Assembly: GCA_029817715.1 (NCBI GenBank)
Contig: JARUPY010000409.1
Coordinates: 372,001-436,000, forward strand
Length of the DNA stretch: 64,000 nt
Source of the DNA: Melastoma dodecandrum
Taxonomy: Eukaryota; Streptophyta; Magnoliopsida; Myrtales; Melastomataceae
Reading direction: 5' to 3'
A model generated the notes under the pieces. It was not told the DNA's origin and did not search any database. It saw only the letters and a list, made by a program, of their open reading frames with translations. The translations under genes were made by a program, and so were the position numbers. Shown here one piece after another: positions 26,973-38,412 of the stretch (position 1 is the stretch's first letter; each line of letters opens with the position of its first letter).

Positions 26973-27830
26973 TGTTGGGAGATTTTGATCACGAACGGTG
27001 GGGAAATCTAAATCTCTGTCAACGACGAACAAACTGTAAGGATGTAAACAACACCGATGGCCTTAACTTCACCGCGCGCGAGGCACTCTCTTTAAGGAAT
27101 TATTTGCCCTTACTATAAAGTTGCAGATGAGAAGTTACATGCAAATATCCCTCCAGAAGTAATGAAGGAATAAACACGTCGATCCTACATAAGCCGAGTG
27201 TTCCAATAAGAAATCTCAAAGGTAAATAGTTATTGGAGTTTTTGGAGTTGTGTTGACCATTATTCTTTTCCACACACTTATTTAATGTGTATATATTGGT
27301 TAGCGGTAGTTTCAAGTAACCATTGAAACAAAGAGACATGACCGTCCGGTCATTGGAAACTGGTAACTGACCATTATACATGAGGAGATGCGACCCTTCA
27401 TCATTATAAGAGAAAACTCTTTATGAAAGAACGTGTCAAAAACGACGACTGTGACTCGTACACCTTCAAAACAAATGTTACGATGACCGAGTGTGTATAT
27501 TGTTTCACTTTTTAAGTGACACAACCCTTCACCGATAACATTGTCGTCGCTCATATTTTCCTCCTCAAAACGGACGAATGCATCCGTCGCCTGTCAGATA
27601 AACCGGATGCATCCGTTGGATCATGCGGATGCATCCGTCCCTTGCCAGAAATCTCAGAGGAATCTGTTGGATCAGGCAGATTCGTCCATCCCAAGTTAGA
27701 TATCTCGGAGGCATCTGTTGGATCAGACGAATGCATCCATTGCTGTTCTGTTTAATAATTTCGAACATTCCAATATCCAGTAACAACTCCAATTGATTCA
27801 ACGGTGTGATCTACATCAATATATACAACT
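26973..27830 (-). repeat. 5' LTR of the copia element
   Basis: This is the second LTR copy, starting TGTTGGGAG at 26973. Its outer end near 27830 reads ATACAACT where the other copy has TATAACA. I placed the end there because the ACAAA target duplication follows immediately. Confidence 0.82.
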
Positions 27831-27835
27831 ACAAA

Positions 27836-28286
27836 AACGGTCCATAGTATTGACATTGCGCTGATTCGGCCACTCCACTTAACCATGCCTTCAATATCGA
27901 TGAGGGATTCGCCTATGGCTCTGGGCAAGTGATCCCCATCAAGGCCTCTGACCCAGGAATGGTGTACGACGCAAAAGAGGAGCTAGAACACCAACACTCT
28001 CGGGCTAGTCATTTGCGACAACAGCAATTGTTCACAAAACCTACGCCATATCCCCCCAAGATCTGAATTACGTTCAGAGGACCGTAACAAACGTCGGTAA
28101 GCCAAAATTAACGTACAGGGCCATTGCCCATGCATCAAAGGGACTTCATATCTAGGTGGGACCCAAAGTTACGACATTCGTTCCGCGTCATCGTCACGGC
28201 TGAACTGGTGAAGTATTATGCTATTGGGGTCGTTGACATAGTCCGACGGGGTTCACAAGGTTAAACGTCCCATGGTCGCATTTTAA
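27836..28286 (+). pseudogene. Subtilase pseudogene, C-terminal part
   Basis: Right after the copia element the subtilase resumes with ATPLNHAFNIDEGFAYGSG and IKASDPGMVYDA, the conserved segment downstream of the catalytic Ser. It ends at 28284-28286 (TAA) after SDGVHKVKRPMVAF, the typical subtilase C terminus. Stops and frame changes lie between. Together with 18489-19066 and 20994-21603 it outlines one ancestral plus-strand subtilase gene of the cucumisin/SBT4 style; the subgroup is an inference. Confidence 0.82.
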
Positions 28287-28615
28287 GCTTCAGATTCTCT
28301 CGTCCTACACGTTTTGTGCTTTGGAATGATGGCCAGCTGTCCGCAATACAAACATCAACACATGATAACTTCATCTATCATTACGTGTGGACAAATCGAA
28401 ATCGAGAGAGTCGTGCATTTTCTTTCAATTTTTCTTTAAAAGAAAAAAGATTAGATTATGACTGCATGGAGGTTGATCTCAAACTATCTTTTCATATCCA
28501 TCTATTCAGCCATCCCGCCTCATCTTCTACCCTGCCGACCACTCCCACGTCACTCCATTCCGCACCCACGTTTCGGTATTGGAATCATCTATTCCTTGCC
28601 GTCCCCGTATTATCA
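28287..28615. other. DNA between the subtilase relic and the gypsy relic
   Basis: The stretch probably holds the old subtilase 3' UTR and a remnant of the gypsy 5' LTR, which would end at TATCA (28615). It shows no recognisable coding sequence. Confidence 0.35.
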
Positions 28616-28627
28616 TGGTGTTAGAGC
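28616..28627 (+). other. Putative initiator-Met primer-binding site of the gypsy relic
   Basis: TGGTGTTAGAGC differs at two positions from TGGTATCAGAGC, the common plant retrotransposon primer site complementary to initiator tRNA-Met. It lies about 300 bp upstream of recognisable gag sequence, as expected. Confidence 0.55.
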
Positions 28628-28859
28628 ATAAGGTTGTTACCATGCGCTCAAAGTTGCTGTATAATCACGGTTGTCAATGGCCGGAAGATTCAGACATGGT
28701 ATGTCTCAAGACGAAGCAAATCGCTGATCCTCAGCAACAAGTTCAATCGTTGCGAACCCATAATGGATCGCTTTCCCATAGTCGATTAGACAGCGACGAA
28801 GAAGAGAATCCATGACGTGATGTTTCCCAACGAGGATCGTCACCAGAAAACCGGCGACC

Positions 28860-30986
28860 CGAAAGAAAATCCCAAACGATAAGTGTCCAGATTCCGGAGT
28901 TTGAGGGAAACCTTGACCCCGAGGAGTTCATTGATTGAATGCATACGGTTGAACGCATCTTCGATTACGAGGAGGTGCTTGAGGATCAAAAAGTTAAGAT
29001 GACAGCATTACGGTTGAAAAAGTACGCAAGCCTATGGTGGGAGAACACCAATCATCAGTGCCACAGAGAAGGACATGGTAAGATCCGGACATGGTCAAAA
29101 ATGACAAGGGCTATGACTAAGAGATTTTTGCCTGAGCACTATCGGCGAGATCTCTATCTCAAGTTGCAGTCGCTACAATAAGTCTCAATGGTGTCGGAGT
29201 ACACATGGGAGTTTGAAAGACTCTTACTGCAGTGTGATGTCCATGAAGCCCCCGAGCAAACTATCGCTAGGTGTCTTCGAGGACTTGAGCCACATATTGC
29301 AGATGCTGTAGAACTTCAACAGTATTAGACTTTTGACGATGTTCGAGCGCTTGCCCACAAGGTTGAGCAGTAGCACACAAGGAAGTCTAGTACCCGCCCA
29401 TTTGTGAAGGTTCCGCCTTTCAACAAGGGGAGTAGCTTTCACACGAAGCCATCATCGACTACGCCAAGAAGAACCCCATCGATGACTACTAGGCTAGAAG
29501 CCAAGACGAATGAGCAAGATCCTGTTCGTCGTTGTTTCAAATGCCAAGGGCAGGACACATGGCGTTGGAGTATCCCTCAAGGAGAAATGTAGTCATCAAG
29601 GAGTTGTATGATGTAGAAGAGGAGTTTGAAGAGAACGCAGATCCGATTTGGGATCAAGAGGAAACTGAGGAATATTCGGACGAAGGAGAGTTGGTAGTTG
29701 TCCGCAAGGCCTTAAACGAAACACCAGTTCGCGAGGAGAACCAACGTGAGTGCATCTTTCATACCAGGTGTACTGTTAAGAATAAAGTTTGCTTGGTAAT
29801 TGTAGACAGCGGAAGTTGCACCAACGCAGTCTCTAGAATTGTGATAGAAAAGCTTAAGTTGCCCGTGGCCCCACATCCTCATCCTTATCGCCTACAATGG
29901 CTCAGTAAGGACAATGATGTTCGTGTGATGCAACAAGCGCGAGTTTCTTTTTCGATTGGGAAATGCTACAGGGATGAAGTCATTTGCGATGTTATTCCTA
30001 TAAATGCGTTCCATTTGCTCCTAAGAAGCCTTCCACAGCACGATGGGTATCGTAATACCTATTCCATTAGCGTCGATGAAAAGAAGATCACCTTGATGCC
30101 ATTAACAGCCCAGCCAGGCGAAGCACCAATCAACCAGTCACCCACTAAAGTGATCAAGCGAATGGAGTTGATTCGGGCGATGAGCGAAAGCGAGGATGTC
30201 TATTTTTTGGTTCTGGTCGAAACAATCCAGGATCAATCGTCAGAACATCCACGTGCGGAAGCTTTAATCAAGGAGTTCAAGGATGTGTTCCCGGAGTAGT
30301 TACCGGTTGAACTACCACCTTTGCGAAGTATCCAACACCAGATCGATTTGGTTCCGGAATCTTCCTTACTCAACCAACCAGCTTATCGCAATCCCGATGA
30401 AGCAAAAGAACTTCAAAGGCAGGTCGATGAGTTATTGAAGAAAGGTTTGGTACGAGAAAGCTTGAACCCTTGTTCAGTTCCAGCTATGTTAGTGTCAAAG
30501 AAGGATGGCAAGTGGAGAACGTGCATGGATAGTCGAGCGATCAACAAGATCACGGTGAAGTATCAATTTCCCATCCCTCGACTAGATGACATGTTAGATG
30601 AGTTGCATGGAGCGCAGATACTTTCAAAAGTAGACTTGCGAAGTGGCTACCACTATATCCGAATGAAGGAAGGTGACGAGTGGAAAACGGCCTTCAAAAC
30701 TAAGTACGGGCTGTACGAATGGCTGGTGATGCCCTTTGGTTTGTCTAACGCGCCCAGCACGTTCATGCGACTAATGACCCATGTCTTGCGACCATTCATG
30801 GGGAAGTTTGTGGTTGTCTACTTCGACGACAATATGGTCTACAGCTGCAGTCTCGACGAGTATGTTGAGCACCTTCGTATAGTGTTTCCCACACTTCGTG
30901 ACGAGAAGCTGCATGGAAATCTCAAGAAGTGTGATGTAGTAGCACATACGCGTCTTCTTTCCGACTATATGGGATTAGTCGACTGA
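28860..30986 (+). pseudogene. Ty3/gypsy gag-pol relic upstream of NEDD1
   Basis: The plus strand carries gag (EFEGNLDPEEFID, then LKKYASLWWENT and MTKRFLPEHYRRDLY), a zinc knuckle broken by a frameshift (RRCFKCQG, then GHMALEYP in the next frame), and an aspartic protease (IVDSGSCTNAVS). Reverse transcriptase follows from about 30321 with [40 protein letters not shown] and YFDDNMVYS. The last varies from the usual YFDDILVYS. RNase H and integrase are missing after 30986. In-frame stops occur at several places in gag. Confidence 0.9.
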
Positions 30987-31470
30987 TACAGTCGTCCTGG
31001 GCTATGATACCACTCCATGTGGGGAAATGTAGCAGATTTGAGGGGAGATGATGTGGGAAATCATACTCCCAGTGCCAGTATTCTAGTGGGGTGTGATCAT
31101 GATAAGCTAAAATGCTCAGGGTTGGGAAGCTGCTTATCTTGAAGTGAAGAAGAAGAAGAATAAGAAAGGATTAAATTCAAATTAAGGGGTGATCATTGAC
31201 GTGAAGCAATGATTTCCAAATTTAATTGAAATGCAATCCAATGTTAAAATAAATGTTATTCTCTTTTAATGATCTTTCAAGTAAGAGAGGAAGAAACTTT
31301 CAAAAAATATAATAATAATTAGAAGAAGGGAGGAGAAGAAAGAAGAAGAGGAAGAAGGAGAAGGAAAGGCCGGAGTCGGTTCAGACAGGAAGAGAAAAAA
31401 ATTCCAATAACCAAAAAGGCTCGTCCTTTTCGATAGAGCTAGGGTTTCCTCCGCAATTTGTCGTCTGGGA
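30987..31470. other. NEDD1 upstream region with retrotransposon end sequence
   Basis: A purine tract (GAGGGGAGA, 31040-31048) followed by TGATGTGGGA at 31049 could be a polypurine tract and the start of a truncated 3' LTR. Just left of it, CTATGATACCA at about 31003-31013 is an initiator-Met primer site in reverse orientation, so more than one element may be joined here. The NEDD1 promoter must lie within or beside this DNA. AGGGTTT at 31441-31447, about 25 bp before the start codon, resembles a telo-box. Confidence 0.45.
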
Positions 31471-34400
31471 ATGAAGGGCTTGTTGAATCCGACGTTGCTC
31501 GCCGCCTGCGGTGGCGACACCGTCAAGCTCTTCGACGTCTCGACCGATGGAGGAGGAGATCAGCCGTCGTCGTGTGTGCTTTCATACGTCCCGTCCCCCG
31601 GTTTCGCGGTTCACTCCCTCAAGTGGAACCACACCAGTAAGTTCCTCCCCATTCTCTTTGCTGACTCCGCCTCCTCCGTTTTCTTCCTTCCAGTGGGTTT
31701 TCAAATGTGCGGGTCGATCGAGGGATGCGAATTGGATGATGGGTGCTTGCGTAATTGAGTTGTGTTTATGGGTGAGAAAAGTCATGAACTGGGCAACCTC
31801 GCGTGTAAAATTACTTCAGAGGATGTCGGGGTGGTCCTCGAGGTTGGATTTTGCAGTTCCGTTTGAGGTTGAGGTGAAGCGTGGATGGGATTGTATTTGG
31901 CAATGACCTCTAATTGGTGAGTAAATTCTGGGTACTTAATGCAGATTTGGTAGTGGCAAGTGCTGGGGAAGACAAGAAGATTTCTCTGTGGAGGAAGAAT
32001 GGGCAAAGCATGGGAACCATCCCGGTCTCCGGCATGGACAGTGGTGACGGCATTGATGTATGAAATCTCCTTGTGATGCCATCTTACTACTGTGTATGTG
32101 GAGAGCCTCTGTCTTGACTTTTGCTTTGGGATTCAGGAATCTATATTGGCCATTAGCTTCAGCAGCAAGAGCTCGAGGTACATTTGTTCAGGTGGTAGTG
32201 GTCAGGTTGTAAGAATATGGGACTTACAGAGGAAGCGTTGCATTAAATGGTTGAGGGGTCATACTAGCACGATAACAGGGGCCATGTACAACTGCAAAGA
32301 TGACTCCTTGGCTTCTATTGGTGTCAACGGCAATATCATTCTCCATAACCTTGCTTCTGGTGCCAAGGCTTCTGAACTCAAAGACCCTGACGAGCAGGTC
32401 GTGTGTCTTTTGTGTTTTCAACATGCCATGTTGGTGATTCTACTTCTGTAACTGAATCCTGTTGCATGAACTTACTGCTTTTTCTGTTGACTATTTTAAG
32501 ACCAGGTGCTTAGGGCCCTTGATTTCTCTCGAGTCAGTCGGCACCTTCTGGTTGTTGCTGGCGACGACGGTACTGTTCGTTTGTGGGACAAAAACACCTC
32601 TAGCCCCAAGGTTTGTACTTGTTATTGCTTTCATTTTAAAATTTTTCATTATGCTCGAGCCCTGATTACAACCTCCCAGGGGTGGTTTTTGTGGAAGTGA
32701 CTCTCCAAAGTCTTGTTGATGGTTGTCATTTCACTTGTTTTGTGTTCTGCATCACACTCTTAAGGCTTTGTAATGATGGTCTTATTGTTTCCACAAGATT
32801 TCTTGGTTGAAGCAACATCTAGCACCAGCAGCTGGTATTAGCTTCTCACCGACTAATGATAAGGTTTGGAACTCCCATATCTTCTTCACCCATTTTTACT
32901 TGAAAAATATTTTATTATCGAGATTCTAATAAAACTCTACTTTAATGCACCCACAGATGATTGCTAGTGTTGGCCTAGACAAAAAGCTATATACGTTTGA
33001 TTCCGGTTCAAAGAGGCCGTCATCATATATTACCTATGAATCGCCTTTTTCTTCTCTGGCTTTTAGAGATGATGGTCTGGTTCTGGGTGCTGGAACTAGC
33101 AATGGTCGAATAGTATTTTATGACGTTCGTGCAAAGCCACAACCTCTTACTGTTCTTACTGCTTACAGTAGTTCCGAGGTAAGTCTTATCTTCAGCATTC
33201 ACTTTGGAACTGTCAAGAATGTTTTGAACATTGGAGATTCTTCTGATTGTGCTCTTTGTAAAACCATGTACTTGCATTTTTATTTAAATAATGCATGGTA
33301 CATTTATTTGGCAAGAAAGAAGATGAAGTTCTCACTTGATGGAGCATGTTATTAGGCTGTGACAAGCCTGTGTTGGCAACGAGCGAAACCTGTTAGAGTG
33401 AATGAGAGTACTTGTTCAGCTGAGACTGCTCTCCTTGGAGGTTCTGTTGAAGATTCAATTCTGATGCCAGATCCACTTCCGTCAATGACATCGTCAGGCC
33501 TTTCATCATCAACTGCTCTATCTGGTCCATGGAATCCTATCCGTTCCAGTTCTTCACTTGATGCAGCTCCTGTAGCCTCTACAAGTGGATCAGTTTTGAG
33601 CTCACAATATGTAAATACATCTGAAGAAACACCGCACAGAAGCCATCTGTGGCCTGGTGGGAATTTGGCCCGGTTAAATGCTCCCCGTACATCGTACAGT
33701 ATAAAGGATGAGATGGGTGTCTTCTCTCCACTGATGACTCCTATCACACCAGCAATCGATAAATTGTGGAATGATACTGATGGTTTAAAGAAAGACCATC
33801 CTGTTTTGGAAAGGAAGCCATCATTTTTATATCCATCAGCCTCTCAGAGATTCCCATTTGTGGACGACAGAAGTAATGATCACCCAATATCGAGCTTGAA
33901 ATCTAGCTCTTCTTTCAGCCAGGTGAATCCCTCTGCATGCTTAGCATTAACTCATTCTTTAATGAGCAGGAATAGTTACATTTTCTCGGCAATGATGGTA
34001 TGCAGGATGATAGTCAGACTCTTGGACAGTTGGGAACTGCTCCTGCGTCCTCATCTAAAATTGAAGATGCTTCGTTCACTCCTCCCGAAGCCTGGGGTGG
34101 TGAGAAGCTATCAGATAGATTTGCCAATGTGACATCTCGTTTTGGGTTGACTACAGGATCGGTGCTCTCTGGATACCCTGATATGCCCTCATCCATGAGT
34201 CAAATTAGCATCAGCTCTCTAACCAGTTCTAACTTCACCTACACTAACTCGAGGAACAAAGACTTTTCGTCTTTGGATAGTCGACTCACATTTACAGAAA
34301 GCTTCCCCTCTGGCTCATCGTCCCCGTCACTTGGAATGAGAAGTAACCTGGAACACGCTACTACTGATCCTCCAGGACCAACATCGTTGGCAGTTCCACG

Positions 34401-35059
34401 CTTGTTTTCCTCTTACGCTGAGAGGAGAAGCGCCAGTTCTGCCTTCAATGACGGGACATCTGTCTTAGTTGGCTCACCAAAGGTCAAGAAAACAGGTGCC
34501 GAAACCAGGGAAGAACTATTGAACAGCTTGTTGTCGAGGTCTTACACATCAAGTTCTGTAGATATGGGAGTTCTTGCCCCAGCTAATGTAAGTATATGAT
34601 CACACCCCCCCCCCCCCCCCCAATCCAGTTCTATTTGGATGGAAAGAGCCCACTAGTTTTAATATCTGAGGACATTACATGTTGGCAGGGAGGAACGCCA
34701 AGGGCACAGACGGCAGTACCCGTGGAAACACAGCAAGCAAGCTCCTTTTCGTTTCAGCTCTTCGAGCGGACTCTCGTAGAAACTCTGGATTCGTTCCAGA
34801 AGTCGATCCATGGCGACATGAGGAATCTCCACATCGAAGTGTTGCGACAATCTCACATGAATCAGGTTTGACCCCTTCACCAACTTCCCCTTTTTTGTTC
34901 CCAAACTCAGATCAGATCGTTGTCAAGTCTATAGCTTCAACATTTGAGCAGATGGATATGTCAAGAGCTATTGGCTTATTACTCGAGAATCAGGCAGAGA
35001 TGAAGAAGGAACTGCAACAGCTTCGCAAAGAAAACCAGCAGCTTCGCCAGTTGCTTTGA
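31471..35059 (+). CDS. NEDD1: NEDD1-like WD40 protein (gamma-tubulin complex adaptor)
   Basis: NEDD1 recruits gamma-tubulin complexes to mitotic and cytoplasmic microtubule arrays. Ten exons join in frame with GT-AG introns to give 788 residues, close to known plant NEDD1 proteins: 31471-31636, 31945-32057, 32137-32397, 32506-32610, 32798-32863, 32957-33178, 33356-33922, 34006-34587, 34689-34865, 34952-35059. Residues 1 to about 320 form WD40 repeats, with [28 protein letters not shown] and [10 protein letters not shown]. About 320-700 is Ser/Pro-rich linker. The C terminus is a short helical region with heptad Leu and charged residues ([20 protein letters not shown]), where gamma-tubulin complex binding is expected. 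Intron 8 contains a run of about 16 C (34605-34621). The start is the ATG at 31471, after an AGGGTTT motif. The last acceptor (34951) is chosen because it alone keeps the frame. Confidence 0.94.
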
Positions 35060-35663
35060 GATGACGGAATAACCACAAGACTGGGGAACGCAAGAAGTGC
35101 GTGATTGGCTGGGTACAGATCGTTGTGTTGATCCTTGTGTTACTTATAGAGTGGGTTGTTTGGGGTGTTCTTTCCCATGAGTCGACGTTTGTGAACGGTT
35201 TCTGCCATGATTATTATTTGTAAAGTTATGATTGAATGAACAAGTGAAAAGATGAAATCCCAATGTCCGCAATGAATTAAAACAGTTGACAAAAAAGAAA
35301 AAAGAACTTATTACTATTGCCCCGTCTTGGTCGGAAGTTCAGGCGGAGCTCGGGAATGGCCTCAAGACATCTCCAACGACCTTGTAACGAGTACCTTGCT
35401 GGGCTATTGGCTATAGGGGGAGTAGTCCGACTCAATTTTCTTTCCATGGGATTGTGTCTGCTCCATTGTGGGTTGCAACCCTTTTTCAACAAAGATCTGA
35501 TCCCACCTTGTAGTACACAGGTATGTTTTGTACAAACAGAGCTTTCGCGAAATATACCCTTTTAAAAAAGTTGAATTTCTGTGAGGAGAAACATTTGGCG
35601 CAAAAGGGCAGCAATGCTCTATGGAATTCCCAACTCTTTCAATTGGTTAAAGCATTTATTCTG
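35060..35663. other. NEDD1 3' flank
   Basis: This stretch holds the NEDD1 3' UTR and spacer to the synthase pseudogene. No coding sequence was seen. Confidence 0.45.
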
Positions 35664-37393
35664 TCATATTAACCAATGCATTTGCATGTATAGCCATTGA
35701 AGGAATGTTTGCAGCACGGAAAGTGAAACGGAAACACTGTTCCATATCTCAGCCGCTAAAAGAGATAAGAGCTTGAACATCAAGTTATGTTGCCAAGGAA
35801 TGGAAGCCCGATATTTAGAGCATGTGTTCAGTAAGGGTGGAAGGAGCATCTTTGGATCTCTCACTAACATACAGTTGAAGAGAAGTATCTGCACGGACAG
35901 TAGAACCTCGGGCACCACAGATCTAAAATTCCCAAAATTTCTGAGCAGAGGACTCGAGTCAACCATCAAAACGACTTGCCAACTAAATTTGCAGAAAATG
36001 CAAACTGATGTTAATGATCTATGCATTGCTTCCTTGTTCAGCCAAACTAAACAATAAATGTAATGTAGCTGAAAATATAATCTAGGCCGTGGCTTCAAAA
36101 TCCTTACCATTCAGACCTTTGTACCAAAAGGCAAAGTATGGTTCTACTTCTACAACATCTAGAAGGCCATCCAATAAATTAAATGGATAGAAAAGATAAT
36201 GTGGGAAGTTGGCCTCCCAAAAATTTAAACGGATTGAGAAAAATAATGAAAACTAGCTTTTCATGCCTTCACCTGTGTGGTCAGATTGTGGTCGCTTCCA
36301 TCATTGCCCGACTTAGCGGATGATCCAGAAGCATCCGGATAGGTACTTTTGTCATAACATGTTGTTCTTCCCCTTCCCGAACTGCAATAGAAAACCACCG
36401 GGCACAAATTTCCATGCTTTCCGGGCTATGAGCACCGTCAAAGTAAAAAAAATCAATTCTCCTCAACTGTCAAGGCTTCTGGGTCCATCGGGAACAACTT
36501 ATGCTCGACCTTGCAAGCAAGCTGTTGTCAACACCTCGATAAACTGGTCGGGCAAAGAACTCTGCCCTGGACCAAATGGTATTAATCATTATAATTTTTT
36601 GGATGGTTCAAATCATATATAGAGGCAAAGCAGACCCTACCATTTGCTGCATACATCCCACATCTTGATAACCAGTCCTTTGAAGCCATGCACAGCACAG
36701 AGCAACAGCAAGACCGGCATTAGTATACTGGTGCTCCCCCTCGAGTCCCAATTTCTGATCTTTTAACAAGTGGGCTTCTAGTGGACTTGCAACTTGAAGA
36801 TTTACCTATTATCGTGTTCTCATAACATCAACCAAAAAAAAAAAAGGCCAGAACCATTTCTCAGGAATTATCACATTCCATATCTACTATTACAACTTCT
36901 CTAACAAAAATTATTTTAGATTCAAAAAAGAAAAGTGGACACCTTGCATGTTAAGGTGAATGAGATGATACTCCAGCACCTCCGTCACAAGTTTGACAAC
37001 TAAATATTTTTTGTAAAAATCACGGGAATGTCTGCACTGCCTTAGCCTAATAACAGAAGGTATCCATCAGCCAACTTGAAGTATGAAGTGGTTTTAAGCT
37101 TCACTAAAATGTCCTGACAGTAACAGTTCCATCTACAGCAAATATAATGCTAATGATTCTCCTCTTATCAGATTATATTTGTTGAAAGAGCAATCTTATG
37201 CATTTCAGTGGAAACTTTTACTATGTATGTTCCATGCCAATTCGAAATGAATATGTAAGTTACAAGAAAAGCAACGAGAAATGTAGCCAAATTCCCCAAG
37301 ATGAAAGTTCAAATTGATGAAAGCTTCATCAGGCTGAGGAACAGTAAATGCCACGCTGCACAATGATAAACAAAAAAATTGTGAGGGAAGCAA
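35664..37393 (-). pseudogene. Folylpolyglutamate synthase (FPGS) pseudogene, C-terminal two-thirds
   Basis: The intact enzyme adds glutamates to folates. Reading the minus strand from right to left, blocks appear in the family's order: AFTVPQPDEA (about 37322-37351), LGLEGEHQYTNAGLAVALC (about 36690-36750), SLPDQFIEVLTTACLQGRA followed by a stop (about 36495-36565), DGAHSPESMEICARWFS (about 36390-36440) and VQILLFNCMLVRDPKMLLP (about 35850-35906). The stop follows GRA where the family has Gln, and a frame change precedes FDGAHSPE. Exon-like spacing suggests a decayed gene copy, not a processed one. The N-terminal ATP-binding P-loop part is absent to the right of 37400. Recognition is firm; the exact limits are approximate. 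Confidence 0.8.
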
Positions 37394-38412
37394 TTGAAGT
37401 TGACAGAAAGTCCTTAGGATTTTCCAGCAACTTATGCTCTATATAGATCTTTTCTCCTTCGATTTCTCCTAGAGTGTGACATCAATGTGACGTTGGAAAA
37501 CAAAACAGCTGGAATAGAAATAAAATTCCTATCCTCCTATTTGGTATTAGTTAGAAATAGATTTCTAATTTATGGTAAGTTTTAAGTCATTAAAAATACG
37601 CCTCAAGATAAAATTAAAAACATAATTTATAAAAAAAATGGAAAGTGAGTAATTTCCACGTAAGTCGGATTCGAAATTATTTTCCAACCTTATTAGGTGG
37701 AATTCCTTTTCCAACTAGATGGAATTGGATTTCCTAATAATTCCAAGTTAAAAAAAAATCTATCACAATAATTGGAAATCTCCTTCCAATTCCATCAGAT
37801 TTTCCGTATACCAAACATAACACAAGAGAACTCGTAACTGAAAATTCCAGAATGTTTCAGATTGAAGCAAAAGAGACATGCTTACATAAATATGATCCAT
37901 GCCAGAAAAATATTTTAGTCTTGGGAAAAATTAATAAAAAGAAATGTATAAAAATACTAAAATTCCTGAAGATGGTCCTAGACATTATGGAACCAAGGAA
38001 CCTCCAAACAATCCAAACAACTTTGCATTGTCACCTCCTCGTACCTTGCGCCATCGGAGGGAGACACGCACGCAACGGCACGAAAAGGCAGGCTGCCAGA
38101 GAGGGACAGGCGGTTGTTGGAGCTCGTTAGCTTGCCGAAAAGGGATGGGATGAGGAGGGAGGATTTGGCCGATGAGAGGGAGTGGATGTGAGTTTTTGTG
38201 GTGGAGGACGATAGTGGTTGTTTGTCCCCTGAATCGAGGCTTTCATGTACGTAGTGACATTGGATTGTGAAACAGCAGGCAGCTCTTTTTGGTTCAGCGT
38301 ATGATAATAAAACGCTAGCTTGCGGCGGGACTTTTATCCCACTCCAGAATTAAAAATAACGTCAAAAGCCTAAAGCAAGTTTTCTTTTCGGGTCCGGAAG
38401 GCTTGGGCCGGA
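37394..38412. other. AT-rich intergenic region
   Basis: This is AT-rich DNA with no recognised gene. The missing N-terminal part of the FPGS pseudogene was looked for and not seen. The right end is the 3' flank of the GT47 gene. Confidence 0.45.

Larger units (their letters stand above)
21604..27830 (-). mobile_element. Ty1/copia LTR retrotransposon, decayed, inserted in the subtilase pseudogene
   Basis: Two LTRs in direct orientation (21604-22558 and 26973-27830) bracket degraded gag and pol reading on the minus strand in the copia order gag, protease/pre-integrase, integrase, reverse transcriptase, RNase H. ACAAA directly precedes the element (21599-21603) and directly follows it (27831-27835), a 5-bp target duplication. 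The LTRs differ at many positions and in repeat number, so the insertion is old. The internal frames are broken and it cannot be autonomous. No clear initiator-Met primer site is seen next to the 5' LTR. Confidence 0.9.

Noticed and set aside
27516..27801. Frames with repeated PTDAS- and ASVGS-like segments
   Set aside because: These are translations of the homologous array in the other copia LTR.
34605..34621. Poly-C run as a functional site
   Set aside because: It lies within an intron and is a simple homopolymer, also prone to sequencing error.
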